A DNA stretch of 64,000 bases from Hemileia vastatrix (GCA_030280995.1 JASXTE010000004.1:18615185-18679184), one strand, 5' to 3'. Counted from the first letter of the stretch, positions 9,119-20,249 are shown. The notes: generated by a model from the letters alone, not told the origin. Made by a program: numbers and translations.

Positions 9119-9790
9119 TGTGGTAGCCTAAAGTTTTGTATGGCACCTAAGTACGTAAATGGAGTTATTACGGCGTGCAAGATTGGTGTTATTATTTTTT
9201 ATATAAGGGTTTTATTTAATTTATTGGAGTTTAAAATATGAAGAAATTGGTCACGAGCAAATGCCTACACAAATACAATTTATTTTACGGAGAAAATTTA
9301 TTTTTACGGTCTGAAAAATTTATAAGTATCAAGTCAAGTCACTCAAGAACCTTGGGAAATTTTCCCAGAATTTTTACTATTTTTCTTATATTTTTAAATG
9401 AATTTTAAAGTTTTATAGAAATATTTACGTTTTCAAAAATTACTTAACTTTGATGAATTTTCACGGGGTAATTAGAGCTGCGCAGACTACGAAAATTAGT
9501 TTGGTATGTAAAGGGGAAGTAGCTCTATTATGTGTAATTTTTCTAGATTTTTTATTATAGTTTTAAGGTTCTAATTGAGTCTGGAAGTCCGGACGGACTC
9601 CGTACGGACTCCGCTTTGACTCCGTACGGACTCCGTACGGGCTCCGGATTGACTCTGGAAGAGCTCTGGAGGGGAAAACTTAGGCACGTGACTAGGAATA
9701 CTTAAGCGCTTCTCAAACTCGAAATTGAGAGGGGGGACACATCATACAGCTTAATCATTAACCACCACGGTCTCATTTTTTATTACTCAA
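9119..9790 (+). mobile_element. probable 3' LTR (right end unresolved)
   Basis: It starts TGTGGTAGCC after the polypurine tract. The right end cannot be fixed without the partner LTR, which would lie left of the window; candidates are ACCACCA near 9761 or CTCAACA near 9790. It contains the GC-rich GGACTCCGTAC repeats. I infer that it closes the Ty3 element that fills 1-9.1 kb, because the polypurine tract has the same polarity and no other boundary is seen between them. Confidence 0.45.
9577..9673. repeat. short GC-rich tandem repeat (GGACTCCGTAC)
   Basis: Roughly eight imperfect copies of a 10-14 bp unit built on GACTCCGTACG occur, partly self-complementary (CCGTACGG), in an otherwise AT-rich sequence within the probable LTR. 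Confidence 0.75.
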
Positions 9791-11087
9791 CAAATTAAAT
9801 AAGTTATAATACCCTTATAACATTTATTATTTTTACATAACATTTTAGAAATACAATTCAACAATTTAAATCACACTTCATATAGGGTATCTTTAGAAAG
9901 GTCTTCATCGCTGGGACTTGATTATTTCTGTCTCATATAAATCTAAATTATTATAAAAACATAAAAGTCAATCTTTTCAGATCTTTCACTGGTACACCTT
10001 AATTGTTGTTATCAGTATTTCTTTTATCAACAGCTACTTTCTTTAAATCTCAATAAGCGTTAAATATTTTAGAGTTTCATTATTTTTATCAATCAGATCT
10101 AAGTAGATTGGTTAGCTTAGTGATTTAGAACACCCATTTTGTTATTTTTATTGGAAGGACGGGGTTTTCAGCTAAATCCACATATCTCCTCCGGATTCTG
10201 CTTACAGCAAGGCGACTGTAAGAGTTTACCTTACCATAACGGAGGGGAGGAATAATGACACACAGGAAAATATTTTCTGTATGTCATGCAAGAGTGGAAC
10301 AATCTGATGTTAAATATCTCAAATACCATTCTGTCAGCCTACCTCAATAAGTAGATAGTTTTTTTGGCTAAGAAAATATCAATAAAAATAATAACATATT
10401 TATACAATGTCTGGTGGCAGCAATCATTAATAAATTTCTGGGCAAAGACAAAAAGGAAAAGAGTGTGCAACACTGCTTTTCCTAATACATGGTTCTAGGT
10501 TGTGACTCAGGTAAATATTTTTAGTCAAGTGACACACCCCTTTTACTTACTTGCATATGCAGTGCACCATTTTTGAAAATATATACTTTCATTAATACTG
10601 TACTGGATTTGATCTTTTAAAAATTAAATTTAAGTATAATTTGATTAAATGGCTAATAAAATTGGTCTAGTACTGAGTTTTAGTGTTAGAACAAGACTTT
10701 AGAGTTAAAAACTGGGGGAGGGTGGAGAATTTTCACACAATAGTTCCTCACAGGTTCTTTCATGCATTCCTGTCATAGTATCTGAAAACCCACTTACCTG
10801 AAAGTTTTTTTTGAACCTTTTTCTTTTTTAAAACCATCCATTTTTTCCCTAGTTTATTTCCTTTCCTTTTTCCCTTTCTTTGGTAAGTATTTTTTTCTAC
10901 CTCTTAAAGAAATGAAAAAACTTGCTTCGTTTATGTCATTATATAGATGCAGAAAATTCTGCTTCATAACTTACTGAAACCTACAGATCAAAGAAAATTT
11001 AAGTGAAGAGCTATCTCCATAGCCCCAAATTACTCACCTGATTAATTATTTTAACTGTAATGACAAGTTTATCAAAATTTTATCCTA
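9791..11087. other. intergenic, nothing recognised
   Basis: AT-rich sequence with no convincing ORF, repeat or RNA gene. Confidence 0.5.
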
Positions 11088-11539
11088 CAAGAAATGCTAA
11101 ACTCATGTCAAATGAAAAAAATAGGGGGTGTTAGTTCTGTAAAGTATGAAATTAACTTAAGTGCATATTTCAAACCAAATCAACACATAAAGTTTGAAAA
11201 AAATCACTTATTTAAAAAATGGGTGTCAGTTAGCAACTTAAATAAGCACTTTTTGAATGATTTTTTTCACAGTTACATTTTGGCCACAAAATCCCTTCAT
11301 TTCCAGCCTCATCTCTGTGTCATTTCATACACAGACCTCTCTACCTACTTATCAATCCTTGGAACACACTCCTTACTGAAATTTGAAACATTTTATTGTG
11401 ACATTTTTACTGACTTCATTTGTTTTCCCCTCTCCATAACTTCATGTCACATATTTCTCCCTATTGCATAATTTTTCATTTATTGACTCTCCCTATTCCT
11501 CAAAAAATTGATATTCCCTTCTTTTATAGTTTTCACTAT

Positions 11540-12530
11540 CCCTCAACTTTTTTGTGGAATTTTTTTGGTGTTTTGTGGCATTTTTGTTGTATTTTTCTGA
11601 TGTTTAGTAGTGTACATAGTGGTGTTTTTTGCTATTTTTAGTGGCACTCATTGCATATTTTGAAAGTGTTTTTGCCATTTTTTAGAGGCATTTATTTCAT
11701 ATTTTGGCAGTATTTATTGCTATTTTTAGAAGAATTTGTTTTTTGTTTTGGTGGATTTTTTTACTATTCTTTAGGTGTGTTTATTTTGTATTTTGGTTGC
11801 ATTTTTTCTATTTTTAGCAGTTTTTTTGATGTTTTTTGGCCACATTTTTTACTATTTCTTTGCAGCATTTCTGGTGTGTTATGTTGGAATCTTAAGCTAT
11901 CATTTAGAAGTACTTTCAGTGTGTTCTGGCCATGTTTTTTGCAATTTTTTAATGGCGTTCTTGGCCTGTTGTTGGCTGTGTTTCTTACTATTATTCAGCA
12001 GAATTTATTTCTTGTTTTGGCAGATATTTTCACTATTTCTGGAGTTTTTTTAGCATGTTTTGACAGTGTTTTTCTCTATTTTTTAGTAGAACTTATTGCA
12101 TGGTTTGGCAATGTCTCTTTTTATTGTTTAGTGGTGCTTTTGGAATATTTTGGAGTTGTTTTCTGCTATTTTTAGCAGTGTTTTTGCCATATTTTGGAGT
12201 TTTTTTTTCTATTGTTTAACACTTTTTTTTGTGTGTTTTGGTGTCATTTTTCACAATTGATTAGCAGTGTCTTTAGTGTGTTTTGGAGATGTATTTTTCT
12301 ACTTTTTAGCAGTATTTTTTTCCTATTTTTTCAGGATTTTTTGCTGTCATTTAGTGGTGTTTATTTCTATTTATGAGAAGTTTTTTTTTAATATTTTTAT
12401 GGTTTATTTTGCTTTACTTAGTAGCTTTTTTAAAATATTTTGGAAGCATTTTTGGCTGTTGTTTAGTGGCTTTTTTGAATTAATTTTTAGAATATTTTGG
12501 AGGCCTTTTTCACTTTTTTAGCAGCATTAT
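11540..12530. repeat. degenerate T-rich minisatellite, about 43-bp period
   Basis: Successive units of the form CTATTTTTAGcaG...TGtaTTTTGGcaGt recur about every 43-44 bp (starts near 11632, 11677, 11719, 11763, 11806 and 11850) and drift over about 1 kb. The long hydrophobic frames here (11651-12175 and others, open in several frames at once) are by-products of T-richness. Confidence 0.7.
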
Positions 12531-12652
12531 AGGCGGGTAAGTAAGGTAAGAAAATAGGGTTATTTTACTCCTAAAACTTAAGTTAGACATGCAAAGTATG
12601 GAGTCTAAGAAAGTTTTCCATTTTTTCTCTTTCAATCTTATAATTTAACATA

Positions 12653-12871
12653 TCACCACAAAAAATCAAGTGGAAACTGATAGCATATTCCAATCCCTAT
12701 ATTCAGTTTTTGATTTATGAGTTAATTTAATTTGATATTGTTTAATCTAGTGTTCTCATTGTTCACTTTTCATTCTTTCCAGAAGAGTTAAAGCTGAACT
12801 GAAATTTAGTTAAATAAAAGATAGTTATTGGCAGCTGCTATCAGGCTCCAATTTTTTTTCTGGTGTATACA
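12653..12871. mobile_element. MITE copy 1, about 215 bp
   Basis: It is co-linear with 15008-15222 along its whole length: CACCACAAAAAAT.AAGTGG, then ATCCCTATATTCAG, then the internal AATT..GCTGA(A/G)CTGAAAT, then TTGGCA.CTGCTATCAGG. The arms are inverted (TGATAGCA...AATCCCTAT against ATTGGCAGCTGCTATCAGG). It is inserted in the old Harbinger copy. No coding capacity. Confidence 0.65.
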
Positions 12872-13439
12872 AGTCATTTATCCAATCCACCTACTTGTGG
12901 CTTTAAACCATCATTATATTCTGCTGTGGTATCATTTGTACATTAATTTGGGACATTCTTTCTTGAATTTATTTGTGATTCAAATCTATTTTCTTGGATT
13001 CTAATTCTGTGTGTCTTGCTCTAATTGGCTTTTTTATTGATAATTCATGAATGGAAAGTGAAATTTGGCAATCTGGACCCCCTACTAGGATAAAATTCTG
13101 GGTGAGGTGTTGCCATTTTTTCTGAATTTAGAATTTAATACAAGAAAAGTTAGAAAAAATACAATATATTGTATTTTTTACTTATTAAATTGAAGGGAAT
13201 GTAGATTGTACATTAGAAATATTAATATTTATACACCCAAATGCATTCAGTTTAGAGTACAAACACAAAATAAAAAAGTTACCAGATTTTCATAGTACTT
13301 AATTACATTTTGTTAGAAAAAAATTTGACCATGTAATGAAATGTTTTTGTTGCATATAACAATTCTGGTGAACAAAAGCATTAATATTCTTTCAAACAGA
13401 AAATAATGCTATTTTCTTTGGTCAAGTTAATTATTTCCA

Positions 13440-13940
13440 CCCTGAGAAGGTTTCTGACTAAAAGGAATAGTTGTACCATTAAAAAAACCAATACATCCTG
13501 GGAAACCTTCTACCTACATAAACTTTGATGATTCAAGTTTCTCATCTTTTGTTGGCCTGGTGAGAAGATGAGATTTCATGAATATTATAGGGGTGATGAA
13601 TTGTTTGTTAAAGCTATTAATTGAGCAATGCCCTAAAGAGAAGACATTTTAAAAAAATTAAGACAGCTCCATTACCATTAGAGTCTAAATGACATAGTGT
13701 GGCAGGCAGCTTAAATGAAAAATCATATTTTTGTTGTTTCAATTTGTTGTAAAGCACAGGAAACTGGGTTTAGATAATTTTAGTAGTGCTTGGATGGTGT
13801 ACTTTGGGGGATGAAGTATTTGTGACTTTCTTGGAAGAAAGAAATTTTTCCTGGCCCTTTTTGATAAAACAAGAAAATCTTCTTCAATATTAGAATCAGA
13901 ATCTAAGAGGATATCAAGAGCTTTGAAAGTCATTGCTTGA
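13440..13940 (-). pseudogene. PIF/Harbinger transposase remnant (copy A)
   Basis: Reading the minus strand from 13933, the N-terminal segment (MTFKALDILLDSDS..., PKYTIQALLKLSKPSF) parallels that of the transposase at 19313-18585, and the segment to 13440 parallels its GFPGCIGFVDGT region. Many stops and indels are present. It is a fossil. Confidence 0.65.
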
Positions 13941-14262
13941 TGTTATTTATCACAATTTGAGACTGGGGAAGGCATTACTCATATATGATGTGAAAATAAA
14001 AATTTTGTACAATTTTTTGAGCTAAAAATTTTTATACTGTAGAGCTCTGCATATAGATTGGAAGATTCTGAAAAAGCAGTGAAATGGGAAGTTATTGTGA
14101 GCCCAGAAATTTTGGTTGAGAAAGTGCAGATTTGAGTTTTTACTTTTTAAATACATCAGTGTTGGAGCTATTGTGTTTCCAAAATCTCAACTTAAATAAG
14201 TGTAAATTTGTAGGTGTGAATTTGACAGGAATGAAACCCCCTAATGAAGTTGCACATTAGGG

Positions 14263-16103
14263 TTACCAGAGTTAGTTAATCATCATTCATAAATCAGCCA
14301 TTATTTTTGATCAAATAAGCACTTAATTAATTTTCTATTTTTAAGCCACAATTGCACCAAAACTGATGTATTTCAAAGCTGAAATAAATTGCTGTTTTTG
14401 TTGAAATCACTCCTTCTTCATAAGGAAATTTTTTTATTATCTTTAAAATAGGCTTTTCATTTCAAAAACAAGAGGTTGGTATGTAAGAGCATGTACAATC
14501 ACATTTTTAAAGGGTATTAATATGTAAAAAGTCACAAAAAAATAAAATTTTAGACTAAAATCCTCTCCTTGGCTAATTATACTGTCTAAAAAACCAAACT
14601 CACAGGAAAACCTCTAAAAAAGGAGAAGAAAACCATTGTAGCCCTCAATATTTCTGATTTTCCAAATATTTCACTCCACGTCCAAAACACAGAGAATTTT
14701 TCAAATTCATCACATGGAGGATTTTTCTCGAATGAAAAATCTTACTTAGGGACCAATTAAACCTTCACCTAGATTTTACAACTCCTCCCAAATTCTCTGA
14801 AATTCAGCTCCTCAAAAACTATAGATAAGTGGGATAACAAGTAAGCTGACAATGAGATTTTTTATGAGGGATGAATTCAAATGGTAAGGGAAATTTTTAT
14901 GAATCTAAAAAAGAATTGAAGTGGGATTCAGGATCCCAGTTGAATTGTGCAGATGATGAATTTTCTGAATCTTCAGCAGTTTGCATGTGGTGTCATTTTT
15001 ACACCTATATACACCACAAAAAATTAAGTGGCACCTGCTAGAAGGTGCCTATCCCTATATTCAGTTTTGATTTAAGAGTAAATTTGATTTGATTTTGTAC
15101 AAGCTAGTGTGCTCATTTTTTGGTGCGCAGTTTTTCCAGAAGAATTACAGCTGAGCTGAAATTGATTTAAGTCAAAGATAGGGATTGGCAACTGCTATCA
15201 GGTGCCCATGTTTTTTTCCGGTAATAAGGCCTTTATTTCTGTGTAGAAATGATGCCCACCTCACCCACCATACACCATGAAAAAAGTTGTGGAACTAGAA
15301 TACTTTCATTCACCTCACCCTCCCCAACTGGTATCCCCAACACTAATTGTCTGTGCAAGCAACACTAACCAAATTGGTCTCCCATAGAGGACCAACAATT
15401 TGCAAAGTTGTGCCTCCATATAAGCCAGATGCCTGCTTTTTTCACAAGATTTTATGTATGTCATTCTTGAAAAGTGCTTTTTTTTCAATATGTAGAAGTG
15501 TTTTGAAAATTTCAAGATCTGGTTATATATAAGTCATCTTTATGTGACCTCTACAGTTGTGCGAACCCCTCTTTTCATCAACTGTCCATAAATTTAAGAC
15601 AAATAACACTAAAAATAAAAATTAGTTGCCCAATTCACTCAGATATGTGACCCTCCATGGAAAATGGGAATTTTTAAAATTTGAATTGCATAATGACTAT
15701 GTCTAAAAACATGATAGTACCAAAAATGTTTTTACATTATTAGACTTATCATTAAATTAAATTTCACCAGGTTTTATGGGTCCCATTTAATGGCATATGT
15801 GTTGTTATTGATGGTTTTTTTTATTTCTAGTTTGATTTTTTTCCATTTATTGTTTTTTCCTTGAGGTTAGATAGATCACACAGCATCAGATACTTTTCAT
15901 GCTAGAGGATTTGTAACAGTGCAAAAAGTATGCAGACAAGTCAAGGTGGGGGTGTCTCCATACCTGCAATGGCAGGTCTATTTAGGAGGGTTAAATAGTT
16001 TGCCCATGTTGGGTTTTTTCATGGAAAGTATTTGTGGACCAATTGACAATGGTGATTGAGGTGACAAGGTATTTAGCAAAAGGGCTGTGGGGAGGCCCAC
16101 TTA
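14263..16103. other. intergenic between the two Harbinger copies
   Basis: No gene is recognised. The stretch holds MITE copy 2 (15008-15222). The small frames at 15315-15532 overlap on opposite strands and have no features. Confidence 0.5.
15008..15222. mobile_element. MITE copy 2, about 215 bp
   Basis: The inverted arms are GGCACCTGCTAGAAGGTGCC/TATCCCTAT on the left against ATAGGGATTGGCAACTGC/TATCAGGTGCCC on the right. The interior matches copy 1 at 12653. The better-kept arms suggest this copy is younger. Confidence 0.65.
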
Positions 16104-16289
16104 GAGCATTCACACTCATTAGGGGGTGTCAGTTCTCGCAAATCCGCACTTAACTTAAGTGCGGATTTCAAACCAAATCAGCACTTACAAATCAGCACTT
16201 AAATTTTGCAAAAAAGTCACTTATTTCAAAAATGGGTGTCAGTTCTGACCTCAAATCAGCACTTTTTTTGTGATTTTTTTTTCAAAACC

Positions 16290-17130
16290 ACATGTTGGCC
16301 ACATCATCCCTTTCTTTCCCATACCATTTTGTACTCTCCAAATGTCCTCTTTGTGTACTTCATTCACTTGGGTTGGTATTTTGGTTTGTTTCATATTTAT
16401 TTTTTTTTTGGAATTTACAGTGAAATTTTTTTTTTTGGATGGCTCATTGGTTTTCTTTCACCAGCTCAACATGAAATCGCATATTTTGTCAGTGATTTTT
16501 TTTTTCATTCATCCCTCATATCCTTTTCCTATTCTCCTCCAACATCCCTCAAACAATGTGGTTTCATTCATTTTGTCATCTCATCTCTCCAGGTAAGTCA
16601 CTTTATTCTTTTTTTTGATTTTTTGATTACTAATTATATTTTTTTTTGTTTTTTTCTGTTTATTTTATTTTATTTTATTTTTTTTGTAAGTGGTTATTTT
16701 GGATTTCAATGGTATAATTAACCTTTTTTTTCTCTCCTTCTTTACTTTCTTTTTTAGCTCCATCACCCTACTCTTCATCCCTCCTTGGCATGGTCATTAT
16801 CCCCCCTTTCCCTTATTTCACTTTTTTTTGGCTCCATTTCATTGAAACACATACATTGCACATTCTTTATGCATTTCACTTACTCCATATTCAATTTCTC
16901 CACAATTCCAACATCAATCTTTCTCACTCTATTTTTCCTACTTTTCAATCAAGGTAAGTTTCATCTCCTTTTTTTCATGCCTATATGATATCTCTTTCCT
17001 TTTATGAAAACTTCATACTTAAATATATGTATGACTCTTATCTGGATAACAGTGAACTTATAAAACTTCTTTTGATCTCATCTTCATTACCACTTTTCAA
17101 GTTTTTTTAAAATTTTGAAAATCAGACTCG
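16290..17130 (+). other. T/C-rich left part of Harbinger copy B
   Basis: Pyrimidine-rich sequence without a credible ORF. Two strong splice-donor-like sites (CTCCAG|GTAAGT at about 16590 and ATCAAG|GTAAGT at about 16950) and T-rich AG acceptors suggest the leader and introns of the plus-strand oxygenase gene. Exons could not be assigned. Confidence 0.35.
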
Positions 17131-17460
17131 GAATTAGGGTTAGGTTTATTCAAATCTAATGTTCTTTTTACTGAAGATTCTCCTTAAGGCTACCTTTCAT
17201 TTCCCACAAACAGATCTGAATTTTATTCAGTGGTTGCTGAGATATTGACCGTTAAAGTTGAGCCTTTTTTTTCTCAATTTAAATTTTTATTTCATTTTTT
17301 TATGTAACAAATTAGGGTTAGGTTTATTTAAATCACATGTCCTTTAACTGAAGATTATACTAAAGCATATCTTTCTTTTCCCTCAAACAGGTTTGAATTA
17401 GGTTCAGTGGTTGCTGAGATTTTGACCTTTGAAGTTGAGCCTTTTTTCCAAATTTCACTT
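17131..17460. repeat. two-copy tandem duplication, 178-bp period
   Basis: ATTAGGGTTAGGTTTATT begins at 17133 and again at 17311. Both copies continue through the same order of blocks (ACTGAAGATT, TTTC..CCC.CAAACAG, CAGTGGTTGCTGAGAT, AAGTTGAGCC). Divergence between copies is moderate. Confidence 0.8.
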
Positions 17461-17558
17461 GTCTTATTTCACATTTTTATATTGCATATTTAAAGGATAA
17501 GGATTCTGAAACTCTTATATGATTATTATCTAGGCATTTCAATTATATAGGCATATAT

Positions 17559-18101
17559 TTGTTGCTCAAGAATATCACTAAAGCTCAAAAAGATGAAGAT
17601 TTTTGCTTATGGGACACTCTACCTTCCTTTAACTCTTTTCTTGCTCTTCGACTCAAAAAGCACTGTAATAAATCATTTGAAAAAAATCATGAACTTGCAA
17701 CCAAAGTTGGAATACCAAATTGGTGTGACTCGGAATGGGAAGATATCAGCCACCAATATCTTTTATTTTCTAATGTTATTATCACTCATTCCGTATTTAA
17801 CAATAAAATTCACACTGATACCAAGGACACCAATTTTCTTACTTTTGGTATATTCTCATATATCAAACCGATTACTGGCCAACCAATACCATCTCCAGCT
17901 AAAATCAAATGACATGGTTTATATTTTCCAGGCCACCGGTGCATCATTGATTTTGGTTTGGGAAATGGTATCATCGAAACTATTTGGAATTCTTCTAAGG
18001 ATAATCATCAAACGACCAAAGCTCCTCCTGGTTTGGAATCCTGTCAAGATTTAACACATTTTGGTTGCTCATTTCAAATCAGTCATAAGTTTATTCAATG
18101 A
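17559..18101 (+). pseudogene. TET/JBP-like 2OG-Fe(II) dioxygenase, one premature stop
   Basis: This is one reading frame of 180 codons with a single TGA at codon 118 (17910-17912). The iron-binding HxD motif is H85-T-D87, in a context (NNKIHTDTKDTNFLTFGIFS) typical of the fungal TET/JBP family. The distal histidine is H150 in DNHQTT. A THFGCSFQIS-type C-terminal strand follows, ending at TGA 18099. Family members oxidise 5-methylcytosine or thymine in DNA using 2-oxoglutarate. In mushrooms they often ride on transposons of the KDZ type. Here the gene lies inside the inverted ends of a PIF/Harbinger element, opposite in direction to the transposase. An upstream N-terminal exon is likely but was not found. 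Assignment is by motif recognition only. Confidence 0.6.
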
Positions 18102-18477
18102 ATCAATAAGGTAATGAAAGAAGGTAAAGTTAATCGATTTAAATGAACTTTATTTAGATCCAAAAAGTATGGGGATTAGAGTTGTCATCAAAAAATTTAT
18201 ATTTTTTCATAAATTTTTAATAAATATTTTTTATGTATCAATTTCCTCAACTAAAGTAATGGGCCCACGACCTTGTGTTGTATAAATGGTAATCATGATA
18301 ACATTTATTTGTTTCATGGGGTTCCTCTAGCCTATACCTGTTGAAAGTCCCAAACTTTTGTTTCTAGACTTGGTCTGCATTTTGGCTGGAGGGATTGTCA
18401 TTACTTTAAACTAGGGAAAGTGATATATATTAGATATTTATTTAATAATTTACGTAATTATATTAAATTTAGATGAC

Positions 18478-18625
18478 TTCCACCACTTACTTCAATAAAA
18501 TGCAGGGGGGGGTATTGCCAAATTTTCAATCTGACATGTGAAATTGATGACTTAGAAAAATTTTGGTGATATCCACCCCTTGCTTCAATAAAATGCAGGG
18601 GAGTGTATTGCCAATTTTTTAAAAC
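18478..18625. repeat. two-copy tandem repeat, about 110-bp period
   Basis: The block CTTCAATAAAATGCAGGGG...TATTGCCAA.TTTT occurs at about 18499 and again at about 18583. It occupies the place where the C-terminal half of the transposase should be. Confidence 0.7.
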
Positions 18626-19313
18626 AGATATAGAATTTTTTTGACTTGTAAATATTTTGGTGAAAATTTTTGACGAGAATGTGAAAGTAATTGTTTCCAC
18701 CTTGAGCAGGTTTCTGGCTCAAAGGAATAGCAGTACCATCAACAAAACCAATACATCCTGGGAAGCCCTCTGCTTGCATAACCTGAGATGATTCAAGTCG
18801 CTCTTCTTTTGTTGGCCAGGTGAGAAGTTGAGATTACAAGGAGTTGATGGCAGTGATACATTGTTTGGTATAAGTGTTAACTGAACCATACCCTAAATCA
18901 AAGACATTTTCTAAACGTTTCAAAGCGGCTCCATTACCATTCGAACCCAAATGACATAGTGTGATGGCCAATTGAATTTAAGGATGTTGTTGTTCTTTTT
19001 GAGAATTATTGTGAAATATGGGATGATCCTGAATAAGCTCAAGCAATTTAAGGAAACATTCCTGAGAAGTCCTGAACAGCTGTCTAAAACTCGGTGTAGA
19101 TAGTTTAAGAAGTGTTTGGATGGTGTACTTGGGGGTATGAAGTACTTGAGGCTTTCTGGGAAGAAGGTAACGTTTTGTGGCCATTTTTGATAAAAAGACA
19201 AAATCTTCTTCTAGATCAGAATCAGAATTGCAATCAGAGTCCAAGAGCAGTTCAAGAGCCATGAAAGTCATTGCTTTATGTAATTTATCACGATTTGAAA
19301 GTGAGGAAGGCAT
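18585..19313 (-). pseudogene. PIF/Harbinger DDE transposase, truncated with two stops
   Basis: One minus-strand frame runs from ATG 19313. It has stops at about 18978 (after HNNSQKEQQHP) and 18834 (after CITAINSL), then continues through GFPGCIGFVDGTAIPL, which holds the first catalytic Asp of the DDE_Tnp_4 type fold. The N-terminus has an acidic patch (DSDCNSDSDLEED) and a QLFRTSQECFLKLLELIQDHPIF helix region typical of this family. The second Asp and the Glu are missing: the frame runs out at 18585 into the tandem repeat. It is inactive as it stands. The autonomous relative would cut and paste the element at TTA sites. Confidence 0.8.
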
Positions 19314-19619
19314 AACTCTTATATGATATGATATGAAGATGTAAGTGATGTACGATGTTTTGAGTTATGAAGTGTTATGCTGCGGAGTGCTGCGTATGAA
19401 TGGGATGATGCTGACAAATCAGTGAAATGGGACTTGATGGTGAAATCAGCACTTTTGGTTGAGAAAGTGTGGATTTGAGTGAAATAAGTGACTTATTTCA
19501 TTTTGAAATCCATCGGTATTGGGGCTAGTGTGTTTTGGAAATCCACACTTATTTAAGTGCGGATTTGGTCAAATTTAAGTGCGGATTTGTAAGTGCAGAT
19601 TTGCCAGAACTGACACCCG

Positions 19620-20050
19620 CTATTTGGTTGTGTAACTCCTGCTTACATGCATATCACTTCTGAGTTGCACAAACTTATGATATCATTCCACACTCATTAT
19701 ACAAAAAATTCCCTATTTTCAAGTTACACAAAATATTCATCACTTTTGTTTTTGGTTTATTCAATAACATCACTCCTTCCACAGCACTGATTTCTTCTAT
19801 CCCTACTTCTACCATACTCATTTTTCTTCACTCAACTGTTGCATTTCCCATGTCATTAAATTTCCTTGATGATTTATTAGACATGGAAGAAGAAGATCTG
19901 CTTCTTACATATTTGTTAACTACCTACTACAACAATAAAACATCTAATTCAACTACACCAAGACCAAAAAAAATGATAGAACAAGATTATTACACTGGTA
20001 AGAATTTTAGCAGCTATTTTCAGTAAAATATGCATACCGAAGCTAATTTG
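19620..20050. other. extra sequence in the right end of Harbinger copy B, with a possible first exon
   Basis: The left end of the element has nothing equivalent between its terminal repeat and the GGGTGTCAG block. Within it, 19850-19997 (+) is an open 49-codon stretch beginning ATG TCA TTA AAT. It is acidic and leucine-rich (LDDLLDMEEEDLLLTYLL) and ends at a CTG|GTAAGA donor. It resembles the N-terminal exon of a transposon protein, but the rest of the gene is not here. It could be a secondary insertion or the relic of another Harbinger end. Confidence 0.35.
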
Positions 20051-20249
20051 ACCCACGAGTGTGGATGCTCTTACACTAACTTATGGTTGCTAAATATGGG
20101 GGTAAAAGTAACAATTGTGGTTTTCACAACATTAAACTAAAATTTGTGGCGTAGTTTTTCTTGGTGTTGGGTTATATATTTAAGTGGTTGTACATGCATT
20201 AATGGCTGATTAGCTAACTTTGACACTCCCTATTGTGAGTCCCCTATAT

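Larger units (their letters stand above)
11088..14262 (-). mobile_element. old PIF/Harbinger copy A
   Basis: The left end (aaatgctaaactcat...AGGGGGTGTTAGTTCTG) and the right end (reverse complement ...TTCATTAGGGGGTTTCATTCCTG) match the corresponding parts of the better-preserved copy at 16104-20070. The subterminal block with TTAACTTAAGTGC and AATGGGTGTCAGTT is also shared. It carries a transposase remnant on the minus strand. The ends are eroded, so coordinates are accurate only to about 10 bp and no target duplication is readable. A T-rich minisatellite and a MITE lie inside. Confidence 0.65.
16104..20070 (-). mobile_element. PIF/Harbinger element copy B with TTA target duplication
   Basis: Left end TTA|GAGCATTCACACTCA and right end TGAGTGTGGATGCTC-type (cgAGTGTGGATGCTC)|TTA give a matching 3-bp TTA duplication at 16101-16103 and 20071-20073. 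They also give a 15-bp terminal inverted repeat, both canonical for PIF/Harbinger. The subterminal inverted blocks GGGTGTCAGTTCT.GCAAATC.GCACTTA lie at 16124 and, inverted, near 19613. The distance to the end is 20 bp on the left but about 450 bp on the right, so extra sequence sits in the right end. The element carries a broken transposase (minus), a broken TET-like oxygenase (plus) and tandem duplications. Confidence 0.8.

Noticed and set aside
10095..10190. tRNA-like stretch (TTAGCTTAGTG...)
   Set aside because: The B box and T arm do not form and the acceptor stem is absent.
11094..12521. Several overlapping plus-strand frames rich in Phe, Leu and Cys that look like membrane proteins
   Set aside because: They arise from the T-rich 43-bp minisatellite. 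Several frames are open over the same bases and none has conserved features.
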